Shown one piece after another: positions 50,679 to 61,756 of a DNA stretch of 64,000 bases. Every line of letters starts with the position of its first letter. Within the stretch, counting starts at the first letter, position 1. Made by a program: the position numbers and the translations under genes. The stretch spans positions 15,680,183-15,744,182 of the forward strand of contig OY987238.1 in assembly GCA_963920705.1 (NCBI GenBank), read 5' to 3'. Source of the DNA: Odiellus spinosus (taxonomy: Eukaryota > Arthropoda > Arachnida > Opiliones > Phalangiidae). The notes under the pieces are model-generated. The model worked only from the letters and a program-made list of their open reading frames with translations, was not told the origin of the DNA and did not search any database.

Positions 50679-50757
50679 CTTAGCGGACGACGTTGACCCT
50701 CAAGAACTTGTACAGTCAATGATAGTTTATATGATTTTAAAGGGGCAAATTTAGGAG
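50679..50757 (+). repeat. Dispersed repeat copy (TTAGCGGACGA family)
   Basis: TTAGCGGACGACGTTGACCC, then ACTTGTACAGTCAA, then ATGATTTTAAAGGGGCAAAT, in the same order as the copy at 32379. It is followed by an inverted AGCCCCTTTAAAGGG block. Confidence 0.6.
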
Positions 50758-52499
50758 CAGATAGCCCCTTTAAAGGGACTAAAATCTTTATTATATTGGT
50801 CATTTTAACGCTTAGTAACCCCCCCTGACTTATTTAAGTCATCCACCTTCTTATACAAGTATAAAAGGAGATACGAGCCAATCAAAATCGAGTAAATTAC
50901 GTACGTGTTCCATATTTGGAATTAGAAGTAGTAATTAAGCCGTAAAAGTTCCGGGTAATTAGGTTGTTTGAGGTTACGATGTGGGTGGAGAAAAGCCACG
51001 CAAGAAGAACTCTTAATTTTCGAAGCAATCGTGATTTTAATTTAACTTAATTTAATTTCTTTAATTTAATCAAAGTAATTATTCTCAATTATTTTCCCAA
51101 ATAATTTACCGTTTCCCTCCGAGTATTATCTGACATGAAAATACTTTATTAAATTAAAAAATATATATATATTAATTTAAATATTAAAGGGATGATGAAG
51201 CGCGCTAATTTTTATTAAAAATATTTTTTTTTTTATAAATTTAAAGTTTAATAATATTAGAATCCTAATTTACCAAAATTAATTTATTCTTAAATTTTCT
51301 ATTTCTCTAAATTGAAAGTGGGGGCGAGTAATATTGGGCTTCGAAGTCAATTGTTGAAACCAACATTCGCGGCTTTAAAAGGGACAAATCGATAAATTGA
51401 TTGGCCGATTGTAAACGCGCTATAGAGAGGTAAGCCTTGGCTTCGAGACAGTCGCCCACCCACGCACCTACCCACCATAACGGTATAGTAAACTTGCTTA
51501 GTCATCGTATATCAATAAAACCGCGACTTCATCATGACGTCACCCGCGTTCTAGCCCCCCCCCCCCCATCCCCGACTTCGTTAATAAATAATAATAATAA
51601 TGAGCACAATTTATGTTTTGGAATTTCCCCGATCTTAAAGGTTTGAGGAATGAGAACCGGCTACCTTCTTAGGGTTTTAAAGGGAAGATGACATTGACAA
51701 AAATAAAATAACGTCGTCCGCTTAGAAGCTAGAAAGAAGGCGACTTTGAAGGTGATTGCAAAATCACGGACCAATCAAAAGCGAAAGCCTTTCGCGTGAT
51801 TGGCCGAAGACTCGTTAATCCTATACTGTTTATTTTCAGTCCGATTTATTTATTTTTTTCACTTTTAAAGAGCCATTTTAATCAAAATAGGTAAAGTCTG
51901 GATAAGCTGGAAACTTATTTTCGAATTCCAGTACTTGCACCTTCGCTACTTAGAATGACAAGTACTTGTTCGTCTTCTTTCGATTTGTCGCGAAATCTAC
52001 TTTTATTTCAATCGGGTTTAAACAAGGCGTATTAGTCCGCCTCAGTTCTTAGCTATAGTGAGGATACGTTAAGAACATTTTCGGAAGGTACTTGAGGTAT
52101 ATGAAAGGCTAAGGGAATAAAAAATTCAATAAACTCCTTGACTAGTAGAGTCGTACGTCCCTGGCGGCGATAACTCTATCGCCAGCGCCCGAGAGATTAG
52201 CTCCAGAATTCCTCCTACTCTTCCAAGTCCTCCTCCACCGTTAAGGCTAAGGTTATCTCAACGAGTACGATTGGCTTTGATTTGGCCAAGTCAAAACTAT
52301 TCATCGCGTTCAATCGAATACTCCAAAGAGATTTCATTCAATCTACATCTGATAAAAACTACCGCACTCGATATTTAAATAGAAAATGGCCCACCCCCCA
52401 TCTCTAGCTCTCTTTTTGAAAAGGAAGGCCATTCCCAATTTTATTTAATACCTTTTCAATCGAGCAATTCCAAAACCGGTACCCAAAAACTTTCCACTG

Positions 52500-52700
52500 T
52501 TGCTAATTGGCTCTTGTAGTTGCCCCTACTTAGCTACAATATTTGTCCCTTCTTGGCCCTAGTACTTGTCCCTACTTAACTCTAATATTTGACCTTATTT
52601 GTCTATTGTACTTGTCATTAATTGGCTCTTGTAGTAGTCCCTACTTTGATCTAATATTTGCCCCTACTTGACTCTAGCACTTGTCCCTAATGAATAAGTT
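52500..52700. repeat. Degenerate tandem repeat of ~27 bp
   Basis: TTGTCCCTACTT, TTGGCTCTTGTAG and CTAATATTTG-like pieces recur about every 27 bases upstream of the RGS gene. Confidence 0.6.
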
Positions 52701-52974
52701 TAAATTGAGGGGTCAGAAGTGTAGAACATTACCCGACTTTAAACCCTAGCGTCATTTTTTGTTTAATTTCAGAAACTAGCGTGTAAATGAGGTGTAAAGC
52801 TCGTTGAAGCGCCAATTTGTTGGTTATTCTTGGTGGTGGTCGTTTCGCCGCCGTTGTTTTAGTTGAATCTTTTCGCCGGGTGTTTGTATCGTGGTCGGTG
52901 GGCATCGTGGGGGGTTTATCGGTTCGTCAAAGTAGGAGGAGGAGGTTGTTCTCGGGCGCGATTGCTCCGTCGGC

Positions 52975-55900
52975 ATGACGCCCGGTCTTCAGCAGCCTTC
53001 CAGGGATATCGAAATCATGGAATCCACCCGAACCCCTTCCGACGAGATCCCCCGCGAAATGGTTTTTGCCAAGGTAACTTGACCTTGGCCTTGACCTTGA
53101 GAACAACGAGTCTGATAAATTAAGCGGCTTACTTTATTAAAAGATGGAGAGGCTGGTTCGTGAAATGCAGCATCCGGAAACCGGAGTTCCAGTAAGAAGT
53201 CAGAAGCTCTTTTTATCTTCCATACCTTACGCGTTTACTGGTAAGTAATTGGGGAATAACCCCCTGTCCTCCCCAATGTTGCCACGATAATTTCAAGTCC
53301 TAATTACCTCGCTTCAGGTTACGATATAGTCGAATGGATTATGGATAGATTGGGAATCGATGACTACCGTAAGTTGGTGGTTTTTTTCAACTTCCGGTAT
53401 TTTCAAGGTGACCTTTAGTAAGGAGAGACCAGGGTCACGGGTTATAAATACGGAACAAACATTTAATCGTAGTACTAATTACCCAAAGAACATTTATTCG
53501 TAATTGCCAGGAATATTTGACACGTTGATAGCCGCCCTCAACACCCAACCAAAATTTATAAATATCTTATTGGCTTTCTTGAAACGACGCTGCTGACGCG
53601 AGTGGCCAATCAAAACCCTATATTTCGCGGTCAAACTTGTAGATTTTCTCCCCGCTTTCCCGTAAGGACTTAAGTAAGGTCGCGTTTGTAAAAGTACTTG
53701 TAACTGTAGCAGAGGCAGTTCACTTGGCCAATCTCCTGTGTCAGCACGGATATTTCTTTCCCGTCAACGACGCCAAGTCTTTAGCGCTCAAAGACGACCA
53801 CGCCCTCTATCGGTTTCAGGTAATTACCCGTAAATTATTCAATTACTCGAGTTTTAAATAACGAACGTTTCAGACTCCGTATTTTTGGCCTTCTCATCAT
53901 CAACCGGATAATACGGATTATGGTAAATTTAAAACCAATTATCTAATTCAAGCAGTTTCTAGTAATTGATAAGAAACCCTATTTCCGTTTCCGGTAGCCA
54001 TCTTCTTATCCAAGAGAACAATGAGAAGTAAGCAAAAACACGCGCTCGAAGAACACGAACAGGTCAGTTTTTTTAATTGGACGGTGGTCGCTTCAATCGT
54101 GACGTATTAAATTGAAAGTGGGGGTCCTATTTTAGGAAGCCCTTCAACGTCTTAAAAAGCTGCTTTGTCATAAATGGGATTTTATCAACATGCAGGCCGA
54201 AGAACAGGCTAAGTAAGTACACCATCCGTGTACTTAAGGAGGACAAAAGTAACGTTTGTGGTCCCCATACCTATAGTTTAGCGAAAGATCGTAAAAAAAC
54301 TGATAAAATAGTTTTGGACAGTCAAGAAAAAGCTTATTGGAGGGTTCATAGGCCGCCGGTGAGTAAGAATACGCTGAATTGTTGAAATACTGAGGTATTA
54401 ACGTGTCCTTTACCCTTGTAGCCCGGTTTTACAAGCTGCTTGGAAAGAAGTCCCATCTTGAATCGAAAAATGCGACGAAAAAGGAATAAAACTGACATTG
54501 CCACGGAGGTAATTGCTAAGCCTAATCACTTTAAATTAACTTTATTCATTCTTAACTCGGATAATTAGGTGGAAATTTTGAAACGGTGCCTCAACAGAAC
54601 TAGTTGCAAGTCTTCGCAAGGAATTAACAGGTACTTGTAACGTTTGTACTTAATAGTTTTAACTCCGGAGCTCTTGAACTTTTTTTTCAATTCGGGGTCA
54701 TAGTTTAATTCAACATTTCGAAGCCTACGCCAATTACGATCCATTCATATCCGGTTGCCAACCATCCAATCCGTGGATATCCGAAGACGTCACGTTATGG
54801 ACGCTAAACGCCAAAATGTAAGTACTCTGATTCTTCTAATCTTAGTATTGTCATAAGTTTATATCCTCTATCTAGAAGATAAGTTATAAACTTTTCTGGT
54901 TTCGCTTAGAGTGGACATTCCGACTGAGAAACGGGTCCGACGATGGGCTATTAGTTTGAAAGAGTTGTTGTCCGATCCGACCGGAGTCCGGGAATTCGAA
55001 TTGTATCTTCAGAAAGAATACAGCGGCGAGAATCTTAGGTTTTGGCAAGCGGTTCAAAGATACAAACGCGGATCGCAGAGGGACGTCACCGAAGCGGCTG
55101 CCAAAATAAACGAGTAAGGAGATAATTACGTCTTTTAATCTTAACTTAAAACTAATTACTTTATCGAAACTCACCTCCCCTTGATCAATTACTTGATGGT
55201 AACTACCCTCGCGTTCAGTTACTTACCTAATTACATTATCGTAATTCCCCTCGCTTCCGATTCGCGTACCACCTTTTTAATTACTTAAGTTTAAAGTGGC
55301 GCGCGATTAACTTGCAGGGAACATTTATCGCCCGGGGCTTTTTACGAAGTGAATTTGGACAGTAAAACGGTGGAGGAGACGCTAGAGGAAGCGAATTCGC
55401 AGCCGACCAGAACGACCTTTGACGCGGCTCAACGACACGTCTACGCCCTGATGGAGAAGGATACTTATCCCAGGTTTCTCCGATCGGAACATTACCAGAA
55501 CTTACTCCTTCAAGCGAGTCAACATCCTCACAAGAAAAAGTAAGTCCTCGAGTGGAAAAGACAAAATAGAAACATCCGCTCAAAGTCTTTTTATCGTAGA
55601 TTTTTTCACTTTGGGACCAAAAAAAAGATGCCGCCGTCTCCGTCTCAGGGCAAACGTACGACGGCGGGAGGGACGGGATCCCCGAACGGGGCCCTGGCCG
55701 GCGGGGGTTTGACTCTAGGAGTAGCCGGTCCTCGAACAAACGCCGGGCCGAACGCGGCCGTGGTCAGAGCGGGGAGTGTTTTAGGATCGGGAGGAACCGG
55801 ACATAGCTTGGGTTTGGCCAACCTCAATTTGGGCAACCTGTTCGGGGCTTCGAACGCCAACATTTCGGCCAACGCCGAGAGAGATAGGAGATTGAGTAGC

Positions 55901-56567
55901 GGCCAACACTTGTCCGGAAGTAACGTCGATTTGACCAAAACGCCGAAGGCGTCCGAGGTTTTCGACGAATGGCCCTTCTGCGGTAGACATTCTCATAGCA
56001 CCAGCGATTTGCGTAGTTTACAGGACAACACGCCCGTCTCGCCTTCCGCTCTCAGCGGAAGTCGAAGTAACGCCGGTGGTTCCAACGGAGCTTTCAATAA
56101 ATTGGCAGCTTCTAGTAGGTAAGTAATCGGTCGGATATCGCCCGCTTTTATTATCCGGCGAATGACCACCATTCGTTCGCAGAACTTCGTCGCCATCGGC
56201 GTCTCGCGAAGGCGTTGGCGGCGTTGATAGCGTGGGAGGGGCTTCGACGCTTCAAGTCCCCCGTTGGAGTCACCGAACGAGTGACGGCGACGGAAGTAGC
56301 GTCTCTTCTCCCGATGACAGCGGGACGGAACCGGATATAACTCCGCCGAACGCGGCTGTCGTCGAAAGCGACGCGGCCCCGCCTCCGGACATCGTCACGT
56401 CCACCTTATTGGTCACTTTGACCATCCGCGACCCGTCGAAACGACGAGAAGAGCGAGAGGAGGAGGAGGCCTCTATCGTCGTGACCGTTCCGTCGAGCCC
56501 TAACCCGACCACGCCGCCACAACGAGAAGATTCTTCGACCAACGACGGTGACGACACCGAGGACTAG
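52975..56567 (+). CDS. R7-family regulator of G-protein signalling (DEP-DHEX-GGL-RGS)
   Basis: 15 exons: 52975-53073, 53144-53240, 53318-53368, 53710-53819, 53874-53922, 53998-54062, 54136-54212, 54277-54358, 54422-54508, 54569-54630, 54704-54817, 54910-55113, 55318-55539, 55600-56118, 56183-56567; 740 residues in one frame. DEP domain at about 34-120 ([35 protein letters not shown]); DHEX to about 235 (FQTPYFWPS); GGL at about 237-290 with CQPSNPW, whose Trp is needed to bind G-beta-5 in relatives; RGS box at about 303-430 ([34 protein letters not shown]). It should speed GTP hydrolysis on Gi/o-class alpha subunits. Unusual: a Gly/Ser/Asn/Pro-rich tail of about 300 residues after the RGS box, absent from vertebrate R7 proteins. 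Confidence 0.95.
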
Positions 56568-57966
56568 TTTCCCCCCCAAGTACTTAAGGAACGCGCGTAC
56601 TCCGAGTAATTTCAAGTACTTACGCGAGGACTAAGAACTAATACGATGGCGATGCTGCGATTTTCGGAAAAAATCCGGTAACTACTCCTCGTGGTACGAG
56701 CGGAAGATTAATTTTCAATTTTAACTCAAGAATTTAATTGAATTTAAACTGGGGAAGTTAATTAGTTCGTTTTAGATTTTAATTAAAAGCTAGGGGATCG
56801 TAATTACTGTAGAAAAAAATATTTTCTAATGGAATTTAGATCCCTTGAAATTTTGTATCGTACAACTACGAATAATGGTAAGATCAGTGAGATGAAAAAA
56901 CTACTGTCTGGTAGATTTTTCCTTTCCCGCGCAATTGATAAATGTAATAATCCGGGCATCTTTAGTCTCGTTGGTAAGAAAGATCGAAGAGGCCCGGTTC
57001 TAATTACTTCCGGTACGCTTGTACCAACCAACCAAGAGTGGAACCAAATTTTTCCCAAAAATCCACCGTCACCGGATGGATAAGGCGTTTTTTAAAGATT
57101 TTAACCTTTAATTTTAATTGGACCACTTAAAATTGAGCAATTTTGTCTAGCTCGTCGTGCGGTTTTAATTAAATTAAATGAGGTTTAGTTTAAAGTTAAA
57201 CTGAACGTTTAAGTTCCTATTTTTTTAAAATTAATCGCGGATTAATTACCTCGGGCCAATAACTGAATAATTTTTGGGACACGGATTAATAATTAATAGC
57301 TAAGGAGATTAACCTTTCAATAAGGTTAAGTCGTCTTTCATTACGTTAGTTCGTGTCCCTAAACATTTATTGAGTTTTTAAGTGATATTACGATAAGTTT
57401 CTTCCGGCCATTTTGTTCGGCGTTAAAATTAAAGGAAAAAGCCGCCTTAGAAAAGACTGAGGTGTCTTTTTCCTTTAAAAACTGAAAAAACCAAAAAAAC
57501 TAATAATAATATTAAGTCTTCGTTAAATAATTAATTTAAATAAGAAAGGTGTAGAGTATTTTTCTTACTAGGGAGTATTAATTAAATATATGAGTGAGAT
57601 TATTGTAAATAGTACTAATTAAATTATCAACAAGAGGCATTTTTTTAAATTAAACAGTAACTAATTAACGCTAATTTGGTGCTTAAAATAATATGTCAGA
57701 AAAATAATAAATAGGTGTGCTTAATTATAAGATGGCGCTAGAAACGAAAAATAATAGTAATATATAAATATACAATAATATAATTTCCATTAATATTGTG
57801 AAGAATGATGATTAGACGAAGACTGAGATTTTAAGAATTTTTATTTTAACGGTACGCCGGTTGCGGGATGCGTATTTATACTCAGCCCGAAATAACAGTC
57901 AAAATCCCGCGTTTTTCTCAGATAGTTTACTCGATAATATTTTTATATTAAGTTTAATCAAATCGC

Positions 57967-58008
<42 letters not shown>

Positions 58009-58163
58009 GAGTTTTATCTGATTAAGCTTTATTGGATTTACTATTTGAATGGCTTCTTCGCCAAAGTTTCGCGCGGGGTGGTTTACCTTTGTAAATAATA
58101 ACCAAAAAAGTGTATTAGGATTAGATTCGAATGAAATAGAAACAACCAGGTGCCTATTACGTC
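56568..58163. other. 3' UTR and intergenic sequence
   Basis: No supported gene. Contains a TAA/AT-rich tract and a T-run of about 39 bases at 57967-58005. A short open stretch at 56829-57083 has no family features. Confidence 0.45.
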
Positions 58164-58915
58164 ATGGCCGAACAAAAAATAACACCAAACAAACGCGAAA
58201 TAGAAGCCATATTAAAATGTCACGGTAAAAGTCAGTATATCAGTTAAGTTTTTACACGGAGTGACTATTATTAGCTAGGTATAAGTGGAAAAGAATTAGA
58301 ATTATTTGGTCTAAAGACTCGTTTATGAACCTGGGGTTAAAACACTAAATTGTGCAGTCAAAGATTGGGCTTATTCTAATGTTCCAAGACCGTAAATTAG
58401 TTCTTGGTATATCGCTAATCATAGGAACTCCGTGATTTTTAAAATTCAAGGAAACGTCGTAATAATAAACCAGTGATAAAAGTTTTAAATACAACAACAA
58501 CAACGCGTAAAAACGAAACAAATAATTCTAAAATCTGTCCGTTGCCTATCGTTGAAGCGCGCTAAATCTCTTTTTCAATAGATTTAAACAAAGAATATAT
58601 TACGATGATGGACTTAAGTAGTTATAAATATGAGACCAATTAACGTAAACTGAAACCCGAAAGTACTCGCGTGAAAACGTCTCTGTAATTACACTGTAGA
58701 GCTCGTTTAGATCAATTTGTCACTAGTTTAAAAACGGGTGGAACAAAATGTAAAGCTTAAAACAGTACTCGTTTGTTGAAAAAAAAAATATATATATATA
58801 CTTGTAAAACTAATTAGATCGAGTAAAAGTTAATTACGGCATCTGATGGCTTAATTAGGCCTAATTCCTTTTTTATTTTGTAGGGAAATCACTGGACAAG
58901 AGATCATTTAAGTAG
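58164..58915 (+). CDS. Possible 30-residue two-exon peptide
   Basis: ATG exon 58164-58224 (MAEQKITPNKREIEAILKCH, donor GTAAAA) can join 58884-58915 (acceptor TTTTGTAG) in phase to end GKSLDKRSFK and a stop. It cannot be joined in frame to the LANCL start exon. Composition looks coding, but at this size chance is a real alternative. It could also be the first exon of a gene whose other exons I missed, or an upstream reading frame on the LANCL mRNA. Confidence 0.22.
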
Positions 58916-59332
58916 TTATTGGCGTGATACTACAAAGCGACCACGATTGATTTTAAACGATGAAAACTAAAGCTACCACTCCACGCAAAGTGTTTATACT
59001 CTAAAATTTCTCTTCAGGACTGTCGTCTGCTTGCCAGAGGCTGTTTTGTCTTTGTCCTACTAGTATCATCGTCTTAACAATTTAATTAGTTAAAACGCGA
59101 GAAATTAGCGGATTTGATTAGTTATAATAGAATAAATAGAAATATCTTATCCAAGATATTTTTAATTGGAAGTCAATGTAAGTTATAAATTGTTAAAGGC
59201 AAACTTTCAGGTTCATTTTTGACAGGCATAGGCTTAGCTTGCTAACAAGCTCACTTAGTTAACCCTAGGTGAAGTTTATAGGTTGTTATTTAGTTTTTTA
59301 CTAAAATATTAATTAAAACCCATTATCTTTAG

Positions 59333-61254
59333 ATGACTTCTAATGACGAGAGAAGTTTCGAGAACCCGTATCCCGATTTCAATTCACAGTTATCCGTTTT
59401 AGAAGATGGGGAGGTGAGTGGAATCGTTAAATATCGAGTTAGAAGTTATCGTAAAAAACCGGTTTTCCTCGCAGTTAAAGCCCGTAATTAAAGAGAATAC
59501 GCGTTTTCACGTCTCGAAGCTGCTAAAAATCTTAGAGGACAACTTGGGGAGTGTCCGAGAAAATGACAATAGCGTTTATACGGGAACAGCGGGTAAAGTT
59601 TAAAGTTTAGGAGAACAAAACCTTTAATTTTAGATCTTAATTTCGTTTCTATTTCTTAATTAGGGATCGCTTATCTGTATTTAAATCTTTCGCGAGTATT
59701 AAACGACGAAAGTCTCTTAATTTCTGCTCAAAAGTATTGCGACTCGTCAACCAGAAATATACGAAGTTCGAAAGCTAGTTTTCTTTGCGGAGATGCGGGA
59801 CCTTTGGCGATCGCCGCTGTTCTTTATAAAAGACTTAATCAAGAATCCAAATCTAGGGATTACGTAAAGCGGTGAGTGAAAATTAAATCCCCAAATTTTC
59901 ATAGCGAGAGATTGTTTTAAATAAATTAGTTTTTGGTTCAGATTAGAATCTTTGCACCGTCTAGTAATTCCCCTTGAAAGCGATATTCCTGACGAATTAC
60001 TGTACGGTCGAGCCGGATATCTTTATTCCTTGCTTTTCGTTCAACGTAATTTGGGAAAAACATCAATCAGGGAAGATTTGATCGGAAAAGTTGTTGAATC
60101 GATAATCGTCTCGGGTCAAAGATTATCAGCGGCTGAGAATAAGAAGTGTCCCTTATTCTATAAATGGCACGGGAAAGCTTACGTCGGCGCTGCTCACGGG
60201 ATTGTAGGAATTCTCTACGTACTTTTACTCGTACGAAAAACTTTATCAAACTTATTTTACTTTTTTCCGAAAAAGAAAAAGCCTAATTTCTATTTAGGCG
60301 GAAGAATATCTAAGTAAAAGTCAAGTAGAAAAGCTAATTGTTCCGACCCTGGAGTTTCTGATGACTCTAAAATTTGCTTCGGGCAATTTTCCATCTTCTC
60401 TGGAAAATTTATCCAGTGATAAATTAATCCATTGGTGTCACGGAGCTCCCGGCGTCGTTCATCTCTTTGCCAAGGCTTATCAAGTACGTAATTTTACTTT
60501 TCGAGTCTCGAGTCGAGTACTCGAGACTCTTGGCGAGTACTCGACTCGAGACTCTTGGCGAGTACTCGACTCGAGACTCTTGGCGAGTACTCGACTCGAG
60601 ACTCGATCGAGTACTCGACTCTTGGCGAGTACTCGCACAGGCCTGATTGATCCCCCATCTCCCTTGTTTAGATCTTGAAAGACGAACGTTATTTATCGGT
60701 AGCTCGAGAATGCTGCCAAGTTATTTGGAATCGAGGTCTCTTGAAGAAAGGTTACGGTCTTTGCCACGGCGTGGCTGGGAATTCTTACGCCTTTTTAACC
60801 CTCTATCAAATCACCGGAGAAGAATCGTATCTTTATCGAGCCGTAAAAGTAAGAATTCATTTGGCAAACGGTGTTCATTGTTTTAAATGAACCTTTGTCT
60901 TAGTTTTGCGAATGGTGCTACGAATACGGACATCGTGGATGCCCGCAGCCTGATCGACCTTTTTCCCTATTTGAAGGTACGGTTTACTATTAAACTCTTT
61001 TAATGGAGTTTATCCCGTGGCCACATTAGGCTCCCCTCCAACGAAACTTTCTTATTATTATTTGTTGGTTTTAGGATCATTTAGTTTTGAATTTATTTGA
61101 AATTTGGGGAAGGGGGTGACGCTTCGCGAGTAACGTAACGTTTGGAACTCGTTACTTAACCCATTTCTTTCGTTTAGGTTTAGCGGGAAGCGTTTATTTC
61201 ATGGCAGACATTCTTAACCCTCATAATTCTTCGTTTCCAGCGTTCTCTTTGTAA
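59333..61254 (+). CDS. LanC-like protein (LANCL family)
   Basis: Eight exons: 59333-59413, 59475-59592, 59664-59871, 59942-60230, 60298-60483, 60672-60848, 60904-60976, 61178-61254; 402 residues, matching the roughly 400 of animal LANCL1. The N-terminus has FENPYPDFNSQL. The double alpha-barrel repeats show FLCGDAGPLAIAAVLY, YVGAAHGIVGILY, IHWCHGAPGV and KKGYGLCHGVAGNSYAFLT. Cys279, Cys325 and His326 are the expected zinc ligands. Animal LANCLs are cytosolic and add glutathione to dehydroamino acids on damaged proteins. The ATG follows the acceptor CTTTAG directly, so the mRNA has an upstream non-coding exon or a spliced leader. Confidence 0.95.
60501..60636. repeat. 25-bp palindrome-rich minisatellite in a LANCL intron
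   Basis: GAGTACTCGACTCGAGACTC plus TTGGC repeats with a 25-bp period from 60535 to 60609, with partial copies on both sides. Units contain the palindromes GAGTACTC and ACTCGAGT, so the intron can fold on itself. The array is not known to affect splicing. Confidence 0.9.
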
Positions 61255-61275
61255 ACTAATCGTATCTAAAGCGCA

Positions 61276-61281
61276 AATAAA
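61276..61281 (+). terminator. Candidate polyadenylation signal of LANCL
   Basis: AATAAA 22 bases after the LANCL stop codon. Confidence 0.5.
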
Positions 61282-61360
61282 CGCTGTTCCAAGTTGCCCT
61301 AATATTTTTCGTTTTATTTAAACGGATTATTATTTATATCCCTTTTAAAGTCGCCCTCTT

Positions 61361-61432
61361 TTCTAGCTTAGCAATTTGTACGGTCAAAGATAAGACTGTC
61401 CTAGTAAGGGAACACGATTTTAAGAAAATTGA
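61361..61432 (+). repeat. Partial dispersed repeat copy (TTAGCGGACGA family)
   Basis: Starts CTAGCTTAGCAATTTGTACG and keeps GGTCAAAGATAAGACTGTCC and GGAACACGATTTTAAG, in the order of the copy at 32379, but lacks the GGACGACGTTGACC block. Confidence 0.5.
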
Positions 61433-61470
61433 CCACTAACCAAATAACTGTGCTTTTAAAGTAATTAGGG

Positions 61471-61756
61471 CCCATTCTATTTTATCCCATTCTATTTTAT
61501 CCCATTCTATTTTATTCCTTTCTATTTTAACCCTTTCTATTCAAACCCATTTTATTTTAACCCATTTTATTTTAACCCATTTTATTTTAACCCATTTTAT
61601 TTTAACCCATTTTATTTTAACCCATTTTATTTAAACCCATTTTATTTAAACCCATTTTATTTAAACCCATTCTACTTTAACCCATTTTATTTTAACCCAT
61701 TTTATTTAAATCCATTTTATTTAAACCCATTCTATTCTAACCCATTCTATTCTAAC
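61471..61756. repeat. 15-bp minisatellite, ~19 copies
   Basis: Unit CCCATTTTATTTTAA with CCCATTCTATTTTAT-type variants at both ends. Confidence 0.95.

Larger units (their letters stand above)
46919..52974. other. Repeat-rich interval between the ankyrin and RGS genes
   Basis: No gene that I can support firmly. Contents: C-rich and TAA microsatellites (46950-47070), a fold-back element (47680-48045) with an A-tract, several TTAAAGGGA-type motifs (48886, 51184, 51676), an ambiguous coding-like island (49627-50035), a dispersed repeat (50679), a C-run and TAA repeat near 51555-51600, and a TTGTCCCTA-type degenerate repeat (about 52500-52700). The RGS promoter and 5' UTR should lie in the last few hundred bases. 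Confidence 0.5.

Noticed and set aside
55281-55739. 152-codon minus-strand frame
   Set aside because: Antisense to RGS exons 13-14, which encode recognisable RGS-box sequence.
56829-57083. 84-codon frame downstream of RGS
   Set aside because: No homology features and no second exon; probably 3' UTR sequence.
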